Assembly: GCF_006539885.1 (NCBI RefSeq)
Contig: NZ_BJNW01000006.1
Span: forward strand, 1 to 64,000
Length of the DNA: 64,000 nt
Direction: 5' to 3'
DNA from: Kocuria varians
Lineage (GTDB): Bacteria > Actinomycetota > Actinomycetes > Actinomycetales > Micrococcaceae
The first letter of the stretch is position 1. The number at the start of each line of letters is the position of its first letter. The position numbers and the translations under genes are program-made. Positions 17,901 through 26,136 of this stretch are shown here, piece by piece. Below the pieces are notes generated by a model. It was not told the DNA's origin, searched no databases, and saw nothing but the letters and a program-made list of their open reading frames with translations.

Positions 17901-18705
17901 CGCGACCCAGGGCTTCGAAACCCTTGAGAAGCGCGTGGGCAAGCCGCTCTCGGACCTCTCCCGCGGCTCCGAGGAGAAGATCATCTCCTTCAAGGAGACC
18001 CAGCAGGGCCCGGTGCCGGTGATCACCTCCCCGGAGTGGTCCGGGTCCGAGACCGGTGGGCGCCGGTACGCGCCGTTCACGGTCAACATCGAGCGGCTCA
18101 AGCCGTTCCACACGCTGACCGGGCGCATGCACTTCTTCCTGGACCACGACTGGCTCAAGGACATGGGCGAGATGCTGCCCGTCTACCGCCCGCCGCTGGA
18201 CATGCACCGGCTGTTCGGGGAGCCGCAGCTCGGGGACAAGGGGGAGCTGTCCATCGCGGTGCGCTACCTCACACCCCACAACAAGTGGTCCATCCACTCG
18301 GAGTACCAGGACAACCTGTTCATGCTCTCGCTCTCCCGCGGCGGCACGAACGTGTGGATGGCGCCCCAGGACGCCCAGGCCATCGAGGTCAAGGACAACG
18401 ACTGGGTCGAGTGCGTCAACACCAACGGGGTCTTCGTGGGCCGCGCGATCGTCTCCCACCGCATGCCCGCGGGGGTGGTGTACGTGCACCACGCGCAGGA
18501 GCGCACGATCGACGTCCCCAAGTCCGAGACCACGGGAAAGCGCGGCGGCATCCACAACTCCGTCACCCGCATCCTCGTGAAACCCACCCACATGATCGGT
18601 GGCTACGCCCACCTGTCCTGGGCCTTCAACTACATGGGGCCCACCGGAAACCAGCGGGACATCGTGTCCGTGGTCCGCAAGCGTTCGCAGGAGGTTCAGT
18701 ACTGA
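14971..18705 (+). CDS. narG: Respiratory nitrate reductase alpha subunit
   Basis: A 1,244-residue molybdopterin subunit of the membrane-bound nitrate reductase, reducing nitrate to nitrite on the cytoplasmic face. THGVNCTGSCSW carries the His/Cys ligands of the FS0 iron-sulfur cluster, and EPRGCPRGA the fourth ligand. YDWYADLP holds the Asp that ligates molybdenum in E. coli NarG. Length matches the family (1,247 in E. coli). Start ATG has AGGA seven bases upstream. First gene of narGHJI. Two GACGACGCC repeats fall in its loops (16111, 16480). The 250 bases before it show no recognisable FNR site. Confidence 0.97.
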   Translation: MATTQTPAGIDGPASEALLKMGRFFSRWDETPDGRAVFREGGRAGDAFYRNRWSHDKVVRSTHGVNCTGSCSWKVYVKDGIITWEAQETDYPTVGPDRPEYEPRGCPRGAAFSWYTYSPTRVRYPYVRGVLLEMYREAKRIHEDPVKAWESIVNDPVKRREFQQARGKGGLVRASWQEAVEMTAAAHVHTIEKYGPDRCTGFSPIPAMSMVSHAAGARFINLIGGVMNSFYDWYADLPVASPQVFGDQTDVPESGDWWDATYLMMWGSNIPVTRTPDAHWLSEVRYRGTKVVSVSPDYADNTKFADEWLPAQAGTDAALAMAMGHVILKENFVDRRVRFFEEYVLQYTDLPFLVSLEQRADGTVVPDKFVTAQDLAAAGDDDAAAQADPGFKTVLLDRHTHRAVVPNGSMGFRYNEQDEGRWNLDLGDTLPALSVADSAGYEGGTSTLELPAFTDPTGVGSVIHRGVPVTTVAGRTVTTVFDIMLAQYGVGRDGLPGQWSAGLDDALTPYTPAWQEEVTSVPAEAVIRTAREFAANAEKSHGRSMIILGAGICQWYHGDTTYRAILAMLMLCGCQGRNGGGWAHYVGQEKARPITGWAAMASANDWVRPPRFMIGTAFWYMHTDQWRSDGYSSDSLQSPLADGHLKNMHTADVVAQSTRLGWMPFYPQFHENSLDVADAAIAGVERGEAASEPEWIAQKLKSGELNFAVEDPDAPENWPRTLVLWRSNLFGSSAKGEEYFLKHLLGTHNSVRGEDHTDARPRDVRWRDEAPEGKLDLLVSADFRMTSSTLLSDVVFPAATWYEKYDLSSTDMHPFVHAFTPAITPPWEAKTDWKMFQLLADEVSRLSAGHLDTRRDVVATALQHDTPGEIAQPGGHVPEWKGTDVPAVPGKNLPPMKIVERDYTAIGDKFVALGPLADTLGLTTKNVTFDVSEAVDRLGRLHGVYDSGPAEGRPALDSDARMAEAILTLSGTTNGSLATQGFETLEKRVGKPLSDLSRGSEEKIISFKETQQGPVPVITSPEWSGSETGGRRYAPFTVNIERLKPFHTLTGRMHFFLDHDWLKDMGEMLPVYRPPLDMHRLFGEPQLGDKGELSIAVRYLTPHNKWSIHSEYQDNLFMLSLSRGGTNVWMAPQDAQAIEVKDNDWVECVNTNGVFVGRAIVSHRMPAGVVYVHHAQERTIDVPKSETTGKRGGIHNSVTRILVKPTHMIGGYAHLSWAFNYMGPTGNQRDIVSVVRKRSQEVQY

Positions 18706-20447
18706 TGCGTGTGATGTCGCAAGTCGCCATGGTGATGACGCTGGACAAGTGCATCGGCTGCCACACGTGCTCGGTCACGTGCAAGCAGGCGTGGACCAAC
18801 AGGGCCGGCACCGAGTACGCGTGGTTCAACAACGTGGAGACCCGCCCCGGGCAGGGCTACCCGCGCCGCTACGAGGACCAGGACCGCTGGAAGGGCGGCT
18901 GGGAGCTGAACCGGCGCGGCAACCTGAAGCTGAAGTCCGGCGGGCGGCTGAAGAAGCTCGCCCAGCTCTTCGCGTCCCCGGTGCAGCCGGAGCTGAAGGA
19001 CTACTACGAGCCGTGGACGTACGACTACCAGAACCTGGTCAACGCCCCGGCCGGTGACGACTTCCCGGTGGCCCGTCCCAAGTCCCTGATCACGGGCAAG
19101 GACACCAAGATCGAGTGGTCCGCGAACTGGGACGATGACCTCGGTGGCGCCACGGAGATGGGTCACCTGGACCCGGTGGTCGAGAAGCTGCGCAGCGAGG
19201 CGAACGAGCGCATCAAGTTCGAGTACGAGCAGACGTTCATGTTCTACCTGCCGCGGTTGTGCGAGCACTGCCTCAACCCGTCCTGCATGGCCTCGTGCCC
19301 GTCCGGCGCCATCTACAAGCGCACCGAGGACGGGATCGTGCTCGTGGACCAGGACCGGTGCCGCGGGTGGCGCCAGTGCGTGACCGGGTGCCCGTACAAG
19401 AAGATCTACTACAACCACAAGTCCGGCAAGGCCGAGAAGTGCACGTTCTGCTACCCCCGCATCGAGGTAGGCATCCCCACGGTGTGCGCGGAGACGTGCG
19501 TAGGGCGCATGCGCTACATCGGCATCTTCCTGTACGACGCCGACAAGGTCACCCAGGCGGCCGCGAGGCCCAACGAGCAGGACCTCTACGAGGCCCAATT
19601 GGACCTCATGCTGGACCCCAGCGACCCCGAGGTGATCGACGCCGCTCGCCGGGACGGGATTCCCGAGGACTGGCTCGAGGCGGCCCGCAAGTCGCCTGTG
19701 TACGCACTCGCCAAGACCCTGCGCGTGGCCCTGCCGCTGCACCCCGAGTACCGCACCATGCCCATGGTCTGGTACGTCCCGCCGCTGTCGCCCATCGTGG
19801 ACCTGCTCAAGGAACAGGGCCACGACGGCGAGGACCCGGACAACCTGTTCGGCGCCATCGAGTCCCTGCGGATCCCGGTGGAGTACCTCGCAGAACTGTT
19901 CACCGCGGGGGACACCGAGCTGGTCACCCACGTGCTGCGCAAGCTCGCCGCGATGCGCGCCTACATGCGCAACGTCACGCTCGGGGACGAACCGGACGAG
20001 TCGATCGCCCAGGCCGTGGGGATGACGGGTTCCGAGATCCGCCAGATGTACCGGCTCATGGCGATCGCCAAGTACGACGAGCGCTACGTGATCCCCGCCG
20101 CCCACGTGGAGGACGCCCACAACCTCGAGGAGATCGGGTGTTCCCTGGACGTGGACGGCGGCCCGGGCATGGGTCAGACCGGCGTGTTCGGTGAGGCCTC
20201 CGGCCGACCCATGCCGGTCGCCGTCGAGAACTTCGCAGCCTTGCGGGCACGGCAGACGGGCGAGGACCCCACGGGCAATGACCAGTTGGCCGGTCGCGTG
20301 AACCTGCTCAACTGGGACGGCAACGGCACCCCCGCGGGATTGTTCCCGGCGCAACCGGAGCGAGATGCGGCGTCGCTCGCGGCGACCTCTGACAACCCGG
20401 GTTCGCGACCGGACCAGGGCACCGCCGGGGCGAGCGGGGGCCGGTGA
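18705..20447 (+). CDS. narH: Respiratory nitrate reductase beta subunit (iron-sulfur)
   Basis: A 580-residue electron-transfer subunit. Four cysteine clusters are visible: CIGCHTCSVTCKQ near residue 16, CEHCLNPSCMASCP, CRGWRQCVTGCP (Trp replaces one Cys, the mark of the 3Fe-4S cluster in NarH), and CTFCYPR with CAETC. It passes electrons from NarI haem to NarG. Its ATG overlaps the narG stop (TGATG). The C-terminal 70 residues extend beyond the E. coli protein and are rich in Gly/Pro/Ala. Confidence 0.97.
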   Translation: MRVMSQVAMVMTLDKCIGCHTCSVTCKQAWTNRAGTEYAWFNNVETRPGQGYPRRYEDQDRWKGGWELNRRGNLKLKSGGRLKKLAQLFASPVQPELKDYYEPWTYDYQNLVNAPAGDDFPVARPKSLITGKDTKIEWSANWDDDLGGATEMGHLDPVVEKLRSEANERIKFEYEQTFMFYLPRLCEHCLNPSCMASCPSGAIYKRTEDGIVLVDQDRCRGWRQCVTGCPYKKIYYNHKSGKAEKCTFCYPRIEVGIPTVCAETCVGRMRYIGIFLYDADKVTQAAARPNEQDLYEAQLDLMLDPSDPEVIDAARRDGIPEDWLEAARKSPVYALAKTLRVALPLHPEYRTMPMVWYVPPLSPIVDLLKEQGHDGEDPDNLFGAIESLRIPVEYLAELFTAGDTELVTHVLRKLAAMRAYMRNVTLGDEPDESIAQAVGMTGSEIRQMYRLMAIAKYDERYVIPAAHVEDAHNLEEIGCSLDVDGGPGMGQTGVFGEASGRPMPVAVENFAALRARQTGEDPTGNDQLAGRVNLLNWDGNGTPAGLFPAQPERDAASLAATSDNPGSRPDQGTAGASGGR

Positions 20448-21142
20448 TGGGGCTGCTGTCGAGCCTTCTGGGCAGGGCCGGGAAGGGGACCGTGGAGGTG
20501 CCCGGGTACCGGGACCGCAGCCCGCAGCGTTCCGCGGTGATCCGCCAATCGGCGGCCCTGCTGCTGAGCTACCCGCGCCCCGAGGTGATCGAGCAGCTGC
20601 CCCTCGTGGAACGGGCGCTGACCGAGGTGGGCGTGGACCCCGAGCAGGTGGCGCCCCTGATCCGGTGGCTGCGGGAATCGGACCTGCGGGAGATCCAGGG
20701 CGACTACGTCCAGGAGTTCGACCTGTCCCGGCGCCACAGCCTGCACCTGACCTATTGGACGGACGGTGACACGCGCCGTCGCGGTGAGGCCCTGTCCGCG
20801 TTCAAACAGGTCTACCGCGCGCACGGGTGCGAGTTCGGGGACGAGGAACTGCCGGACCACTTGCCTGTGGTGCTCGAATTCGCCGCGCGGGTCTCCGGCA
20901 AGGACGGTTTCGAGCTGTTGCAGCGCTACCGCCCGTCCCTGGAGCTGTTGCGCCTGGCGTTGATCCGGGACGACCTGCCCCAGGCGTGCGCCGTGGAACT
21001 CGTGTGCTCCACGCTTCCCGGGCCGTCGCCCGAGGACGAGTCCGCCGTGGCCCGGATGGCCGGTTACGGACCGCCTACCGAGGCCGTGGGCCTGGACGCC
21101 TACGACCCCCGCCTGCTGACCATGACCGGAGGAAACCAGTGA
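20447..21142 (+). CDS. narJ: Nitrate reductase assembly chaperone
   Basis: A 231-residue NarJ/TorD-type chaperone that binds NarG during cofactor insertion. It is mainly helical, with the conserved segments LLSYPRPEVIEQLP and DYVQEFDLSRRHSLHLTYW. The ATG overlaps the narH stop by one base, and the gene overlaps narI by four, so translation is coupled. Position between narH and narI is the normal order. Confidence 0.93.
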   Translation: MGLLSSLLGRAGKGTVEVPGYRDRSPQRSAVIRQSAALLLSYPRPEVIEQLPLVERALTEVGVDPEQVAPLIRWLRESDLREIQGDYVQEFDLSRRHSLHLTYWTDGDTRRRGEALSAFKQVYRAHGCEFGDEELPDHLPVVLEFAARVSGKDGFELLQRYRPSLELLRLALIRDDLPQACAVELVCSTLPGPSPEDESAVARMAGYGPPTEAVGLDAYDPRLLTMTGGNQ

Positions 21143-21945
21143 ACGTGATCGACACCCTCTTGTGGGGGATCCTGCCGTACATGGTCATGCTGACCCTCGT
21201 GGGAGGGCTGATCTGGCGGTACAAGTACGACCAGTTCGGGTGGACCACGCGCTCGTCCCAGCTCTACGAGTCCCGGTTGCTGCGCATCGCCTCGCCGCTG
21301 TTCCACTTCGGCATCCTGGCCGTGCTCGTGGGGCACATCATGGGGCTCGTGATCCCCAAGTCGTGGACGGAGGCGGCGGGTCTGTCCCAGCACGCCTACC
21401 ACTTCCTGGCGCTGTCCATCGGTTCGGTCGCCGGTGTGGGAACGCTCGTGGGCATCGTGATGCTCATCGTGCGCCGCCGCCGGACCGGGCCCGTGTTCAT
21501 GGCCACCACGGCGAACGACAAGTTCATGTACGTGATGCTGCTCGGCGCGATCCTGGCCGGTCTGGCCACCACGGTGCTGTCCGTGTTCGACCCGGCCACC
21601 GTGGACTACCGCGAAACGGTGTCGCCGTGGTTCCGGTCCCTGTGGATCCTGCAACCGGACGTGGGGGCCATGGCCGCCGCCTCCACGAGCTTCCACGTGC
21701 ACGTGCTGTGGGGCATGGCTCTGTTCGCGGTGTGGCCGTTCACCCGCCTGGTCCACGCCTTCACGGCGCCGCTGCACTACCTCTTCCGCCCGTACATCGT
21801 CTACCGCTCGCGGGGTAACGCTCCGCGTGCCGGTTCCGTGAACTACCGCCGCGGTTGGGAGCCCATCAGCACCCAGGACCGCGCCAGTTCACGACGCCGC
21901 ACGCGGCCCCCGCGCGAACGCTCCGGTTCCACGCGCGTCAAGTAA
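21139..21945 (+). CDS. narI: Respiratory nitrate reductase gamma subunit (cytochrome b)
   Basis: A 268-residue membrane subunit with five helices that oxidises menaquinol and binds two b haems. The haem ligands are recognisable by spacing: FHFGILAVLVGH (two His ten residues apart, like His56/His66 of E. coli) and FHVHVLWG...VHAF (18 residues apart, like His187/His205). Start is GTG 21139 overlapping the narJ stop, with GGAGG about nine bases upstream. The Arg-rich C-terminal tail is longer than in E. coli. Confidence 0.95.
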   Translation: MNVIDTLLWGILPYMVMLTLVGGLIWRYKYDQFGWTTRSSQLYESRLLRIASPLFHFGILAVLVGHIMGLVIPKSWTEAAGLSQHAYHFLALSIGSVAGVGTLVGIVMLIVRRRRTGPVFMATTANDKFMYVMLLGAILAGLATTVLSVFDPATVDYRETVSPWFRSLWILQPDVGAMAAASTSFHVHVLWGMALFAVWPFTRLVHAFTAPLHYLFRPYIVYRSRGNAPRAGSVNYRRGWEPISTQDRASSRRRTRPPRERSGSTRVK

Positions 21946-21980
21946 CCCGGCCCCTTCCCGCCCCACCCCTGAGGAGAGTC

Positions 21981-23204
21981 ATGTCCGCCGTCCCCGCCGC
22001 TGAGGCCGCACCGAACCTGAAACAGGGCCAGTTCAGGAACCTCATCCTGGCCACGTTGGCGTCCACCGTGGGTTTCTGGGCGTGGACCATCGTGGGGCCC
22101 CTGTCCAAGCGCTACGCGAACGACATGCACCTGAGCCCCGGGCAGACCGCGATCCTCGTGGCCATGCCGATCTTCGTGGGCTCGATCGCCCGGGTTCCCG
22201 TGGGTGCGCTCACCGACAAGTTCGGCGGGCGGCTCATGTTCACCGTCATCCTGGGGATCACCGCACCGCTCGTGCTGCTCACGGGTGTGGTGGGTCAGCT
22301 CAACAACTTCCCGCTGCTAGTGGTCGTGGCGTTCTTCCTGGGGATCGCGGGCACCGTGTTCGCGATCGGTATCCCGTTCTGTTCCGCGTGGTACGAGTCC
22401 CACCGCAAGGGCTTCGCCACGGGCGTGTTCGGTGCGGGCATGGTGGGTACTGCGGTCTCCGCGTTCTTCACCCCGCGCCTGGTCGCCGCGACCGGGTACT
22501 TCCTGACCCACGTGATCGTGGCCGTCATCGTGGCCGTGAGCGCCCTGCTGTGCTGGTTGCTGCTGCGCGACTCGCCCGCCCGCGCCGGGGTCGTGGCGGA
22601 ACCGGCCATGCCCAAGCTCAAGGCCGCGTTCAAGCTCAAGGTCACGTGGCAGCTGTGCTTCCTCTACGCGGTGGTCTTCGGTGCGTTCGTGGCCTTCTCC
22701 AACTACCTGCCCACGTACCTGGCCAACGTGTACTCGTACGATCCCACCGCGGCCGGCACGCGCACCGCGGGCTTTGCGCTCGCCGCCGTGATCGCACGCC
22801 CCGTGGGCGGTACCCTCGCGGACCGCTTCGGTCCCAAGATCATCACCCTGCTCTCGTTCGGCGCCACGATCGTGCTCGCGATGCTCGTGGCCCTCCAGCC
22901 CAGCGGTGAACACGTCTACGGTCCGCTGTTCCTGCTCATGGCCCTGTTCCTGGGCCTCGGCACCGGCGGTGTGTTCGGCTGGGTGGGTCGGGCGACCCCC
23001 GCCAAGAACGTGGGCACCGTGGGCGGGATCATCGCCGCGGCCGGCGGTCTGGGCGGCTACTTCCCGCCCCTGGTCATGGGTGCCACCTACGACCCCGAGA
23101 GCAACTCCTACTTCGTGGGGCTCACCCTGCTCGCGGTGTTCTGCCTTGCCGCGTTCCTGCTGGCACTGGTGGTCCGGCACGGGGGGCGCAAGGCCGAGAA
23201 GTGA
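21981..23204 (+). CDS. narK: NarK-type nitrate/nitrite MFS transporter
   Basis: A 407-residue, 12-helix major facilitator of the nitrate/nitrite porter family. GIAGTVFAIGIPFCSAWY and LGLGTGGVFGWVGRATP correspond to the two glycine-rich signature segments of NarK, and RVPVGALTDKFGGR is the MFS loop. It imports nitrate and/or exports nitrite for NarGHI. Ribosome site GAGGAG lies just before ATG 21981. It follows narI by 35 bases, so it is probably in the same operon, which ends at the hairpin 23210-23246. Confidence 0.9.
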   Translation: MSAVPAAEAAPNLKQGQFRNLILATLASTVGFWAWTIVGPLSKRYANDMHLSPGQTAILVAMPIFVGSIARVPVGALTDKFGGRLMFTVILGITAPLVLLTGVVGQLNNFPLLVVVAFFLGIAGTVFAIGIPFCSAWYESHRKGFATGVFGAGMVGTAVSAFFTPRLVAATGYFLTHVIVAVIVAVSALLCWLLLRDSPARAGVVAEPAMPKLKAAFKLKVTWQLCFLYAVVFGAFVAFSNYLPTYLANVYSYDPTAAGTRTAGFALAAVIARPVGGTLADRFGPKIITLLSFGATIVLAMLVALQPSGEHVYGPLFLLMALFLGLGTGGVFGWVGRATPAKNVGTVGGIIAAAGGLGGYFPPLVMGATYDPESNSYFVGLTLLAVFCLAAFLLALVVRHGGRKAEK

Positions 23205-23209
23205 GGTTG

Positions 23210-23246
23210 GCGGCGTCGTCGTCCGAGGCATGGACGACGACGCCGC
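23210..23246. terminator. Bidirectional terminator from an inverted GACGACGCCGC pair
   Basis: A perfect 15-bp stem (23210-23224 with 23232-23246) encloses a 7-base loop. Each arm contains a full GACGACGCCGC repeat. It sits exactly between the convergent narK and GntR gene stops. Confidence 0.85.
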
Positions 23247-23248
23247 TG

Positions 23249-23617
23249 TCACCCCTCCGAACGGGCGCGTAGCGCGTGCTGCACGAGCGCCATGCACTCC
23301 TCGGGGGAGTAGTGCAGCTGCCCGGCCACCTCGTCGAGGTACCGGGCGGCGGCGCGTGCCGCGGCGGCGTCGCGGTCGTCCCGGCCCTGCGCGATGAACG
23401 TGCCCTTGCGCCCGCGTGTCTCGATCACGCCGTGGGTCTCCATCTCCCGGTAGGCCTTGGCCACGGTGCCCGCGGACAGCCCCAGCTCGGACGCGAGCGC
23501 GCGCACCGGTGGGATGCGGTCACCCACCATGAGTTCCCCGGAGGAGACGTCCCGCAGGACGCATTCCACGAGCTGTTCGTACACCGGTGTGGAAGCGGCG
23601 GGATCCACCGTGAACAT
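23249..23617 (-). CDS. GntR-family regulator, short YtrA type
   Basis: A 122-residue regulator: a winged helix DNA-binding domain (PVYEQLVECVLRDV at the start, ELGLSAGTVAKAYREMETHGVI as the recognition helix) followed by only about 45 residues, which is typical of the YtrA subfamily. Start ATG 23617 has AAGGGGA upstream. It is divergent from the acyl-CoA dehydrogenase/PIG-L operon, and the palindrome at 23648-23662 in the shared promoter is its likely operator. Its ligand is unknown. Confidence 0.88.
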   Translation of the reverse strand: MFTVDPAASTPVYEQLVECVLRDVSSGELMVGDRIPPVRALASELGLSAGTVAKAYREMETHGVIETRGRKGTFIAQGRDDRDAAAARAAARYLDEVAGQLHYSPEECMALVQHALRARSEG

Positions 23618-23647
23618 GCCTTGTCCCCTTCGATCGACTCCCCTCAT

Positions 23648-23662
23648 GGTAGGTGGCCTACC
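23648..23662. promoter_or_regulatory. Likely GntR operator
   Basis: Perfect inverted repeat GGTAGG-TGG-CCTACC in the 93-base gap between the divergent GntR gene and the 23711 operon. Position and symmetry fit autoregulation and control of the operon. Confidence 0.55.
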
Positions 23663-23710
23663 GCTGAAAAAGGTGGGATGGGTGTCCGCCCCGACACGTA
23701 GGATGATGGG

Positions 23711-24805
23711 GTGTCCGAGCACCCAGAACTTCCCGTCCCCGCCGCGGCTCCGGCCGATCCCCGGGCCGTGCAACGCTTCGTCGATCACGCCCTGGGCCGG
23801 GCGCGCGTACTCGGACGCGACCTGCCCGCCCCGGGTGAGGGCGCCACGCGTGAACTGTGGCGCGAGCTGAGCGCACTGGGCCGCATGGACCTCGCGTACG
23901 CGAGGATCATCGAACCCCACCTGGACGCTCTGGCCATCCTGCGCCAGGCGGGCCGCACCGACCTGATCACCGACCGCGACACGTGGGGCGTGTGGGCCGC
24001 GGAGGGGTCGGGCGAGCCGTTGCTGGCCACGCCGTCGGCCGCTGCGCGCGCAGCCGATGACGACGCCGCCGACGGTCCGCACTGGACCCTGACCGGGACC
24101 AAGCCCTGGTGCTCGCTCGCGGGTTCCGTCTCACGCGCCGTCGTGACCGCGCACGTCACCGACGAGGTCGGGGAACCCACGGGACACCGTCGGGCGTTCG
24201 TCGTGGCCACGGACCACCCGGGATTCCGGCCCGAAGCCGCCGCGGGGTGGACGTCCCGCGGTCTCGCCGAGGTCGTCACGGTACCCGTCCGTTTCGAGGG
24301 CGTTCCGGCGCAACCGCTCGGCGCGGACGAGTGGTACCTGACCCGCCCGGGCTTCGCGTGGGGCGGGATGGGCGTGGCGGCCGTGTGGCTCGGCGGCGCA
24401 CAGTCCGTCGCGGATCTGCTGTGGTGCAAACTCGTGCGCCCCGCACGCCCCGTCGACGACGCCGCTCGCACCGCCCTCGGGCAGCTCGACCTCACGCTCG
24501 GCGCGGCTCAGGCCGTCCTGGACCGTGCGGCCGCGGCGGTGGACCGCGGCGAGGCCACGGGTGAGCACGGCGCCGCATGGGCGTTGCGCGTGCGCCGCAC
24601 GGTGGCCGACGCCGCCGACACCGTGATCCGCGTGGTCTCCCGCGCCACCGGGCCCGGTCCGCTCACGGGGGACCCCGCACACGTGCGGCGGGTCGAGTCC
24701 CTGCAGGTCTACATCCGCCAGGACCACGCCGAGCGGGACACCGCCGTCCTCGGACGCACCCTGCTAGAGCTGGTCCAGGATGGGTCGGAGGAGACCCCGT
24801 GGTGA
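23711..24805 (+). CDS. Acyl-CoA dehydrogenase-like flavoprotein
   Basis: A 364-residue protein with the acyl-CoA dehydrogenase fold. An N-terminal helical part leads to a middle beta domain with WTLTGTKPWCSLAGSVSRAVVTA (the flavin-facing segment of the family), then a C-terminal helical bundle. The usual catalytic Glu region is not clear, so the reaction is unknown, and it may not act on acyl-CoA. Start GTG 23711. It heads an operon with the PIG-L/methyltransferase fusion and a family 2 glycosyltransferase, each overlapping the next, which suggests one pathway. Two GACGACGCC repeats encode Asp-Asp-Ala-Ala in loops. Confidence 0.75.
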   Translation: MSEHPELPVPAAAPADPRAVQRFVDHALGRARVLGRDLPAPGEGATRELWRELSALGRMDLAYARIIEPHLDALAILRQAGRTDLITDRDTWGVWAAEGSGEPLLATPSAAARAADDDAADGPHWTLTGTKPWCSLAGSVSRAVVTAHVTDEVGEPTGHRRAFVVATDHPGFRPEAAAGWTSRGLAEVVTVPVRFEGVPAQPLGADEWYLTRPGFAWGGMGVAAVWLGGAQSVADLLWCKLVRPARPVDDAARTALGQLDLTLGAAQAVLDRAAAAVDRGEATGEHGAAWALRVRRTVADAADTVIRVVSRATGPGPLTGDPAHVRRVESLQVYIRQDHAERDTAVLGRTLLELVQDGSEETPW

Positions 24806-26136
24806 GCTTCGACCACCGTGATCCGGGCACGCCCGAGGCCGACTGGGCCCGCTGCGGCGCTCTGCACCGCGCCCCCGAGGTGGACCTGACCGGCGTGGAC
24901 CGGGTCGTCGTGTTCGCGGCCCACCCGGACGACGAGACCCTGGGGGCCGGCGGCACCGTGCACCGGCTCGCGGACGCGGGAGCGGATGTGCGGGTGGTCG
25001 TGGCGACCCTGGGGGAGAACTCCCACCCGGATTCACCGACCCACACGCCCGAACGATTGGCCGCATTGCGCCACGAAGAGCTCGCCGCCGCGGTGCACAC
25101 CCTGACCAGCACGGACACCGCGCCGGAGTACCTCGAGCTGCCCGACGGCGACCTGACCGAGGATGAACTGTCCGAGCCGGTGGCCCGTCATCTCGAATGG
25201 CTCGAGCAGGGGGAGCAGCCGTTGGTGATCGTCACGTGGGAGGAAGACGGGCACACCGACCACGAGGTCCTGGCCCGCACGGTCGTCGCGGCCGCCGGCG
25301 CGTGGGGGGTGCGCTGCCTGCAGTACCCCGTGTGGTTCTGGCACTGGGGTTCCCCCACGCGCCTGCCGCGCGGGCTCGTGCGGGTCCCACTCGACGACGC
25401 CGCTCGCGCCGCCAAGCGCTCTGCCCTGGCCCACCACGTGACCCAGGTGCAGCCGCTGTCCGACCGGCGGGGGGACGAAGTGCTCCTAGGCCCCCACGTG
25501 CTCGAACACTTCGATCGTTCGGTCGAGTTCTTCGTGCTCGGCACGCCCGATCAGCGGACCGTGTTCGACCGTGTGCACACCGCGAGCGCGGACCCCTGGG
25601 CCGTGGACACCTCGTGGTACGAGCAGCGCAAGCGGGACGTGCTACTCGCGTGCCTGCCGCGAGAGCATTACGGCAGCGTCCTGGATCTGGGGTGCTCCAC
25701 GGGCGCCCTCACGGTGGAACTGGCCCGGCGCGCGCGTTCCGTGACCGCGGTGGACGCAAGCGACGTCGCCCTGAGCGCCGCCCGCACCCGGCTCGAACGG
25801 AAGGGCGTGCCGAACGTGGAACTCGTCAGCGCCGTGCTGCCGCGCGACTGGGACGAGGACTGGTCCCCGCGAGAGCTAATCGTGGTGAGCGAAATGGGGT
25901 ACTTCTGCTCGCCCGAGCAATGGCGCGAGCTGTTGCGGCGCTGCGTGGCGGCGCTCGCGGACGGCGGGCACCTCGTGCTGTGCCACTGGCGGCACCCGAT
26001 CGCGGATTGGCCGCTCGACGGCGCGGACGTCCACCGCGAGGCTCGGCGCACTCCCGGGCTGCGCGGGGTGCTGAGCCACCGCGAAACCGATTTCGTGATC
26101 GAGGTCTTCGCGCCCGTTCCCGCGGGGGACACATGA
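24799..26136 (+). CDS. Bifunctional PIG-L deacetylase / SAM-dependent methyltransferase
   Basis: A 445-residue fusion. Residues about 30-235 are a PIG-L (LmbE) zinc deacetylase with FAAHPDDETLGAGG (the HPDD zinc motif) and DGHTDHEVL (third zinc ligand region). Residues about 270-440 are a class I methyltransferase with VLDLGCSTGALT (SAM motif I). PIG-L enzymes remove N-acetyl groups from sugars such as GlcNAc conjugates, so deacetylation and methylation of a glycosylated small molecule is plausible but unproven. Start is GTG 24799 or 24802 behind GGAGGA, overlapping the previous gene. Confidence 0.85.
   Translation: MVSFDHRDPGTPEADWARCGALHRAPEVDLTGVDRVVVFAAHPDDETLGAGGTVHRLADAGADVRVVVATLGENSHPDSPTHTPERLAALRHEELAAAVHTLTSTDTAPEYLELPDGDLTEDELSEPVARHLEWLEQGEQPLVIVTWEEDGHTDHEVLARTVVAAAGAWGVRCLQYPVWFWHWGSPTRLPRGLVRVPLDDAARAAKRSALAHHVTQVQPLSDRRGDEVLLGPHVLEHFDRSVEFFVLGTPDQRTVFDRVHTASADPWAVDTSWYEQRKRDVLLACLPREHYGSVLDLGCSTGALTVELARRARSVTAVDASDVALSAARTRLERKGVPNVELVSAVLPRDWDEDWSPRELIVVSEMGYFCSPEQWRELLRRCVAALADGGHLVLCHWRHPIADWPLDGADVHREARRTPGLRGVLSHRETDFVIEVFAPVPAGDT

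Noticed and set aside
23711-24805. A standard fatty acid acyl-CoA dehydrogenase annotation
   Set aside because: Length and fold fit, but the catalytic Glu region is unclear and the operon context is deacetylase/methyltransferase/glycosyltransferase, so only the fold is claimed.
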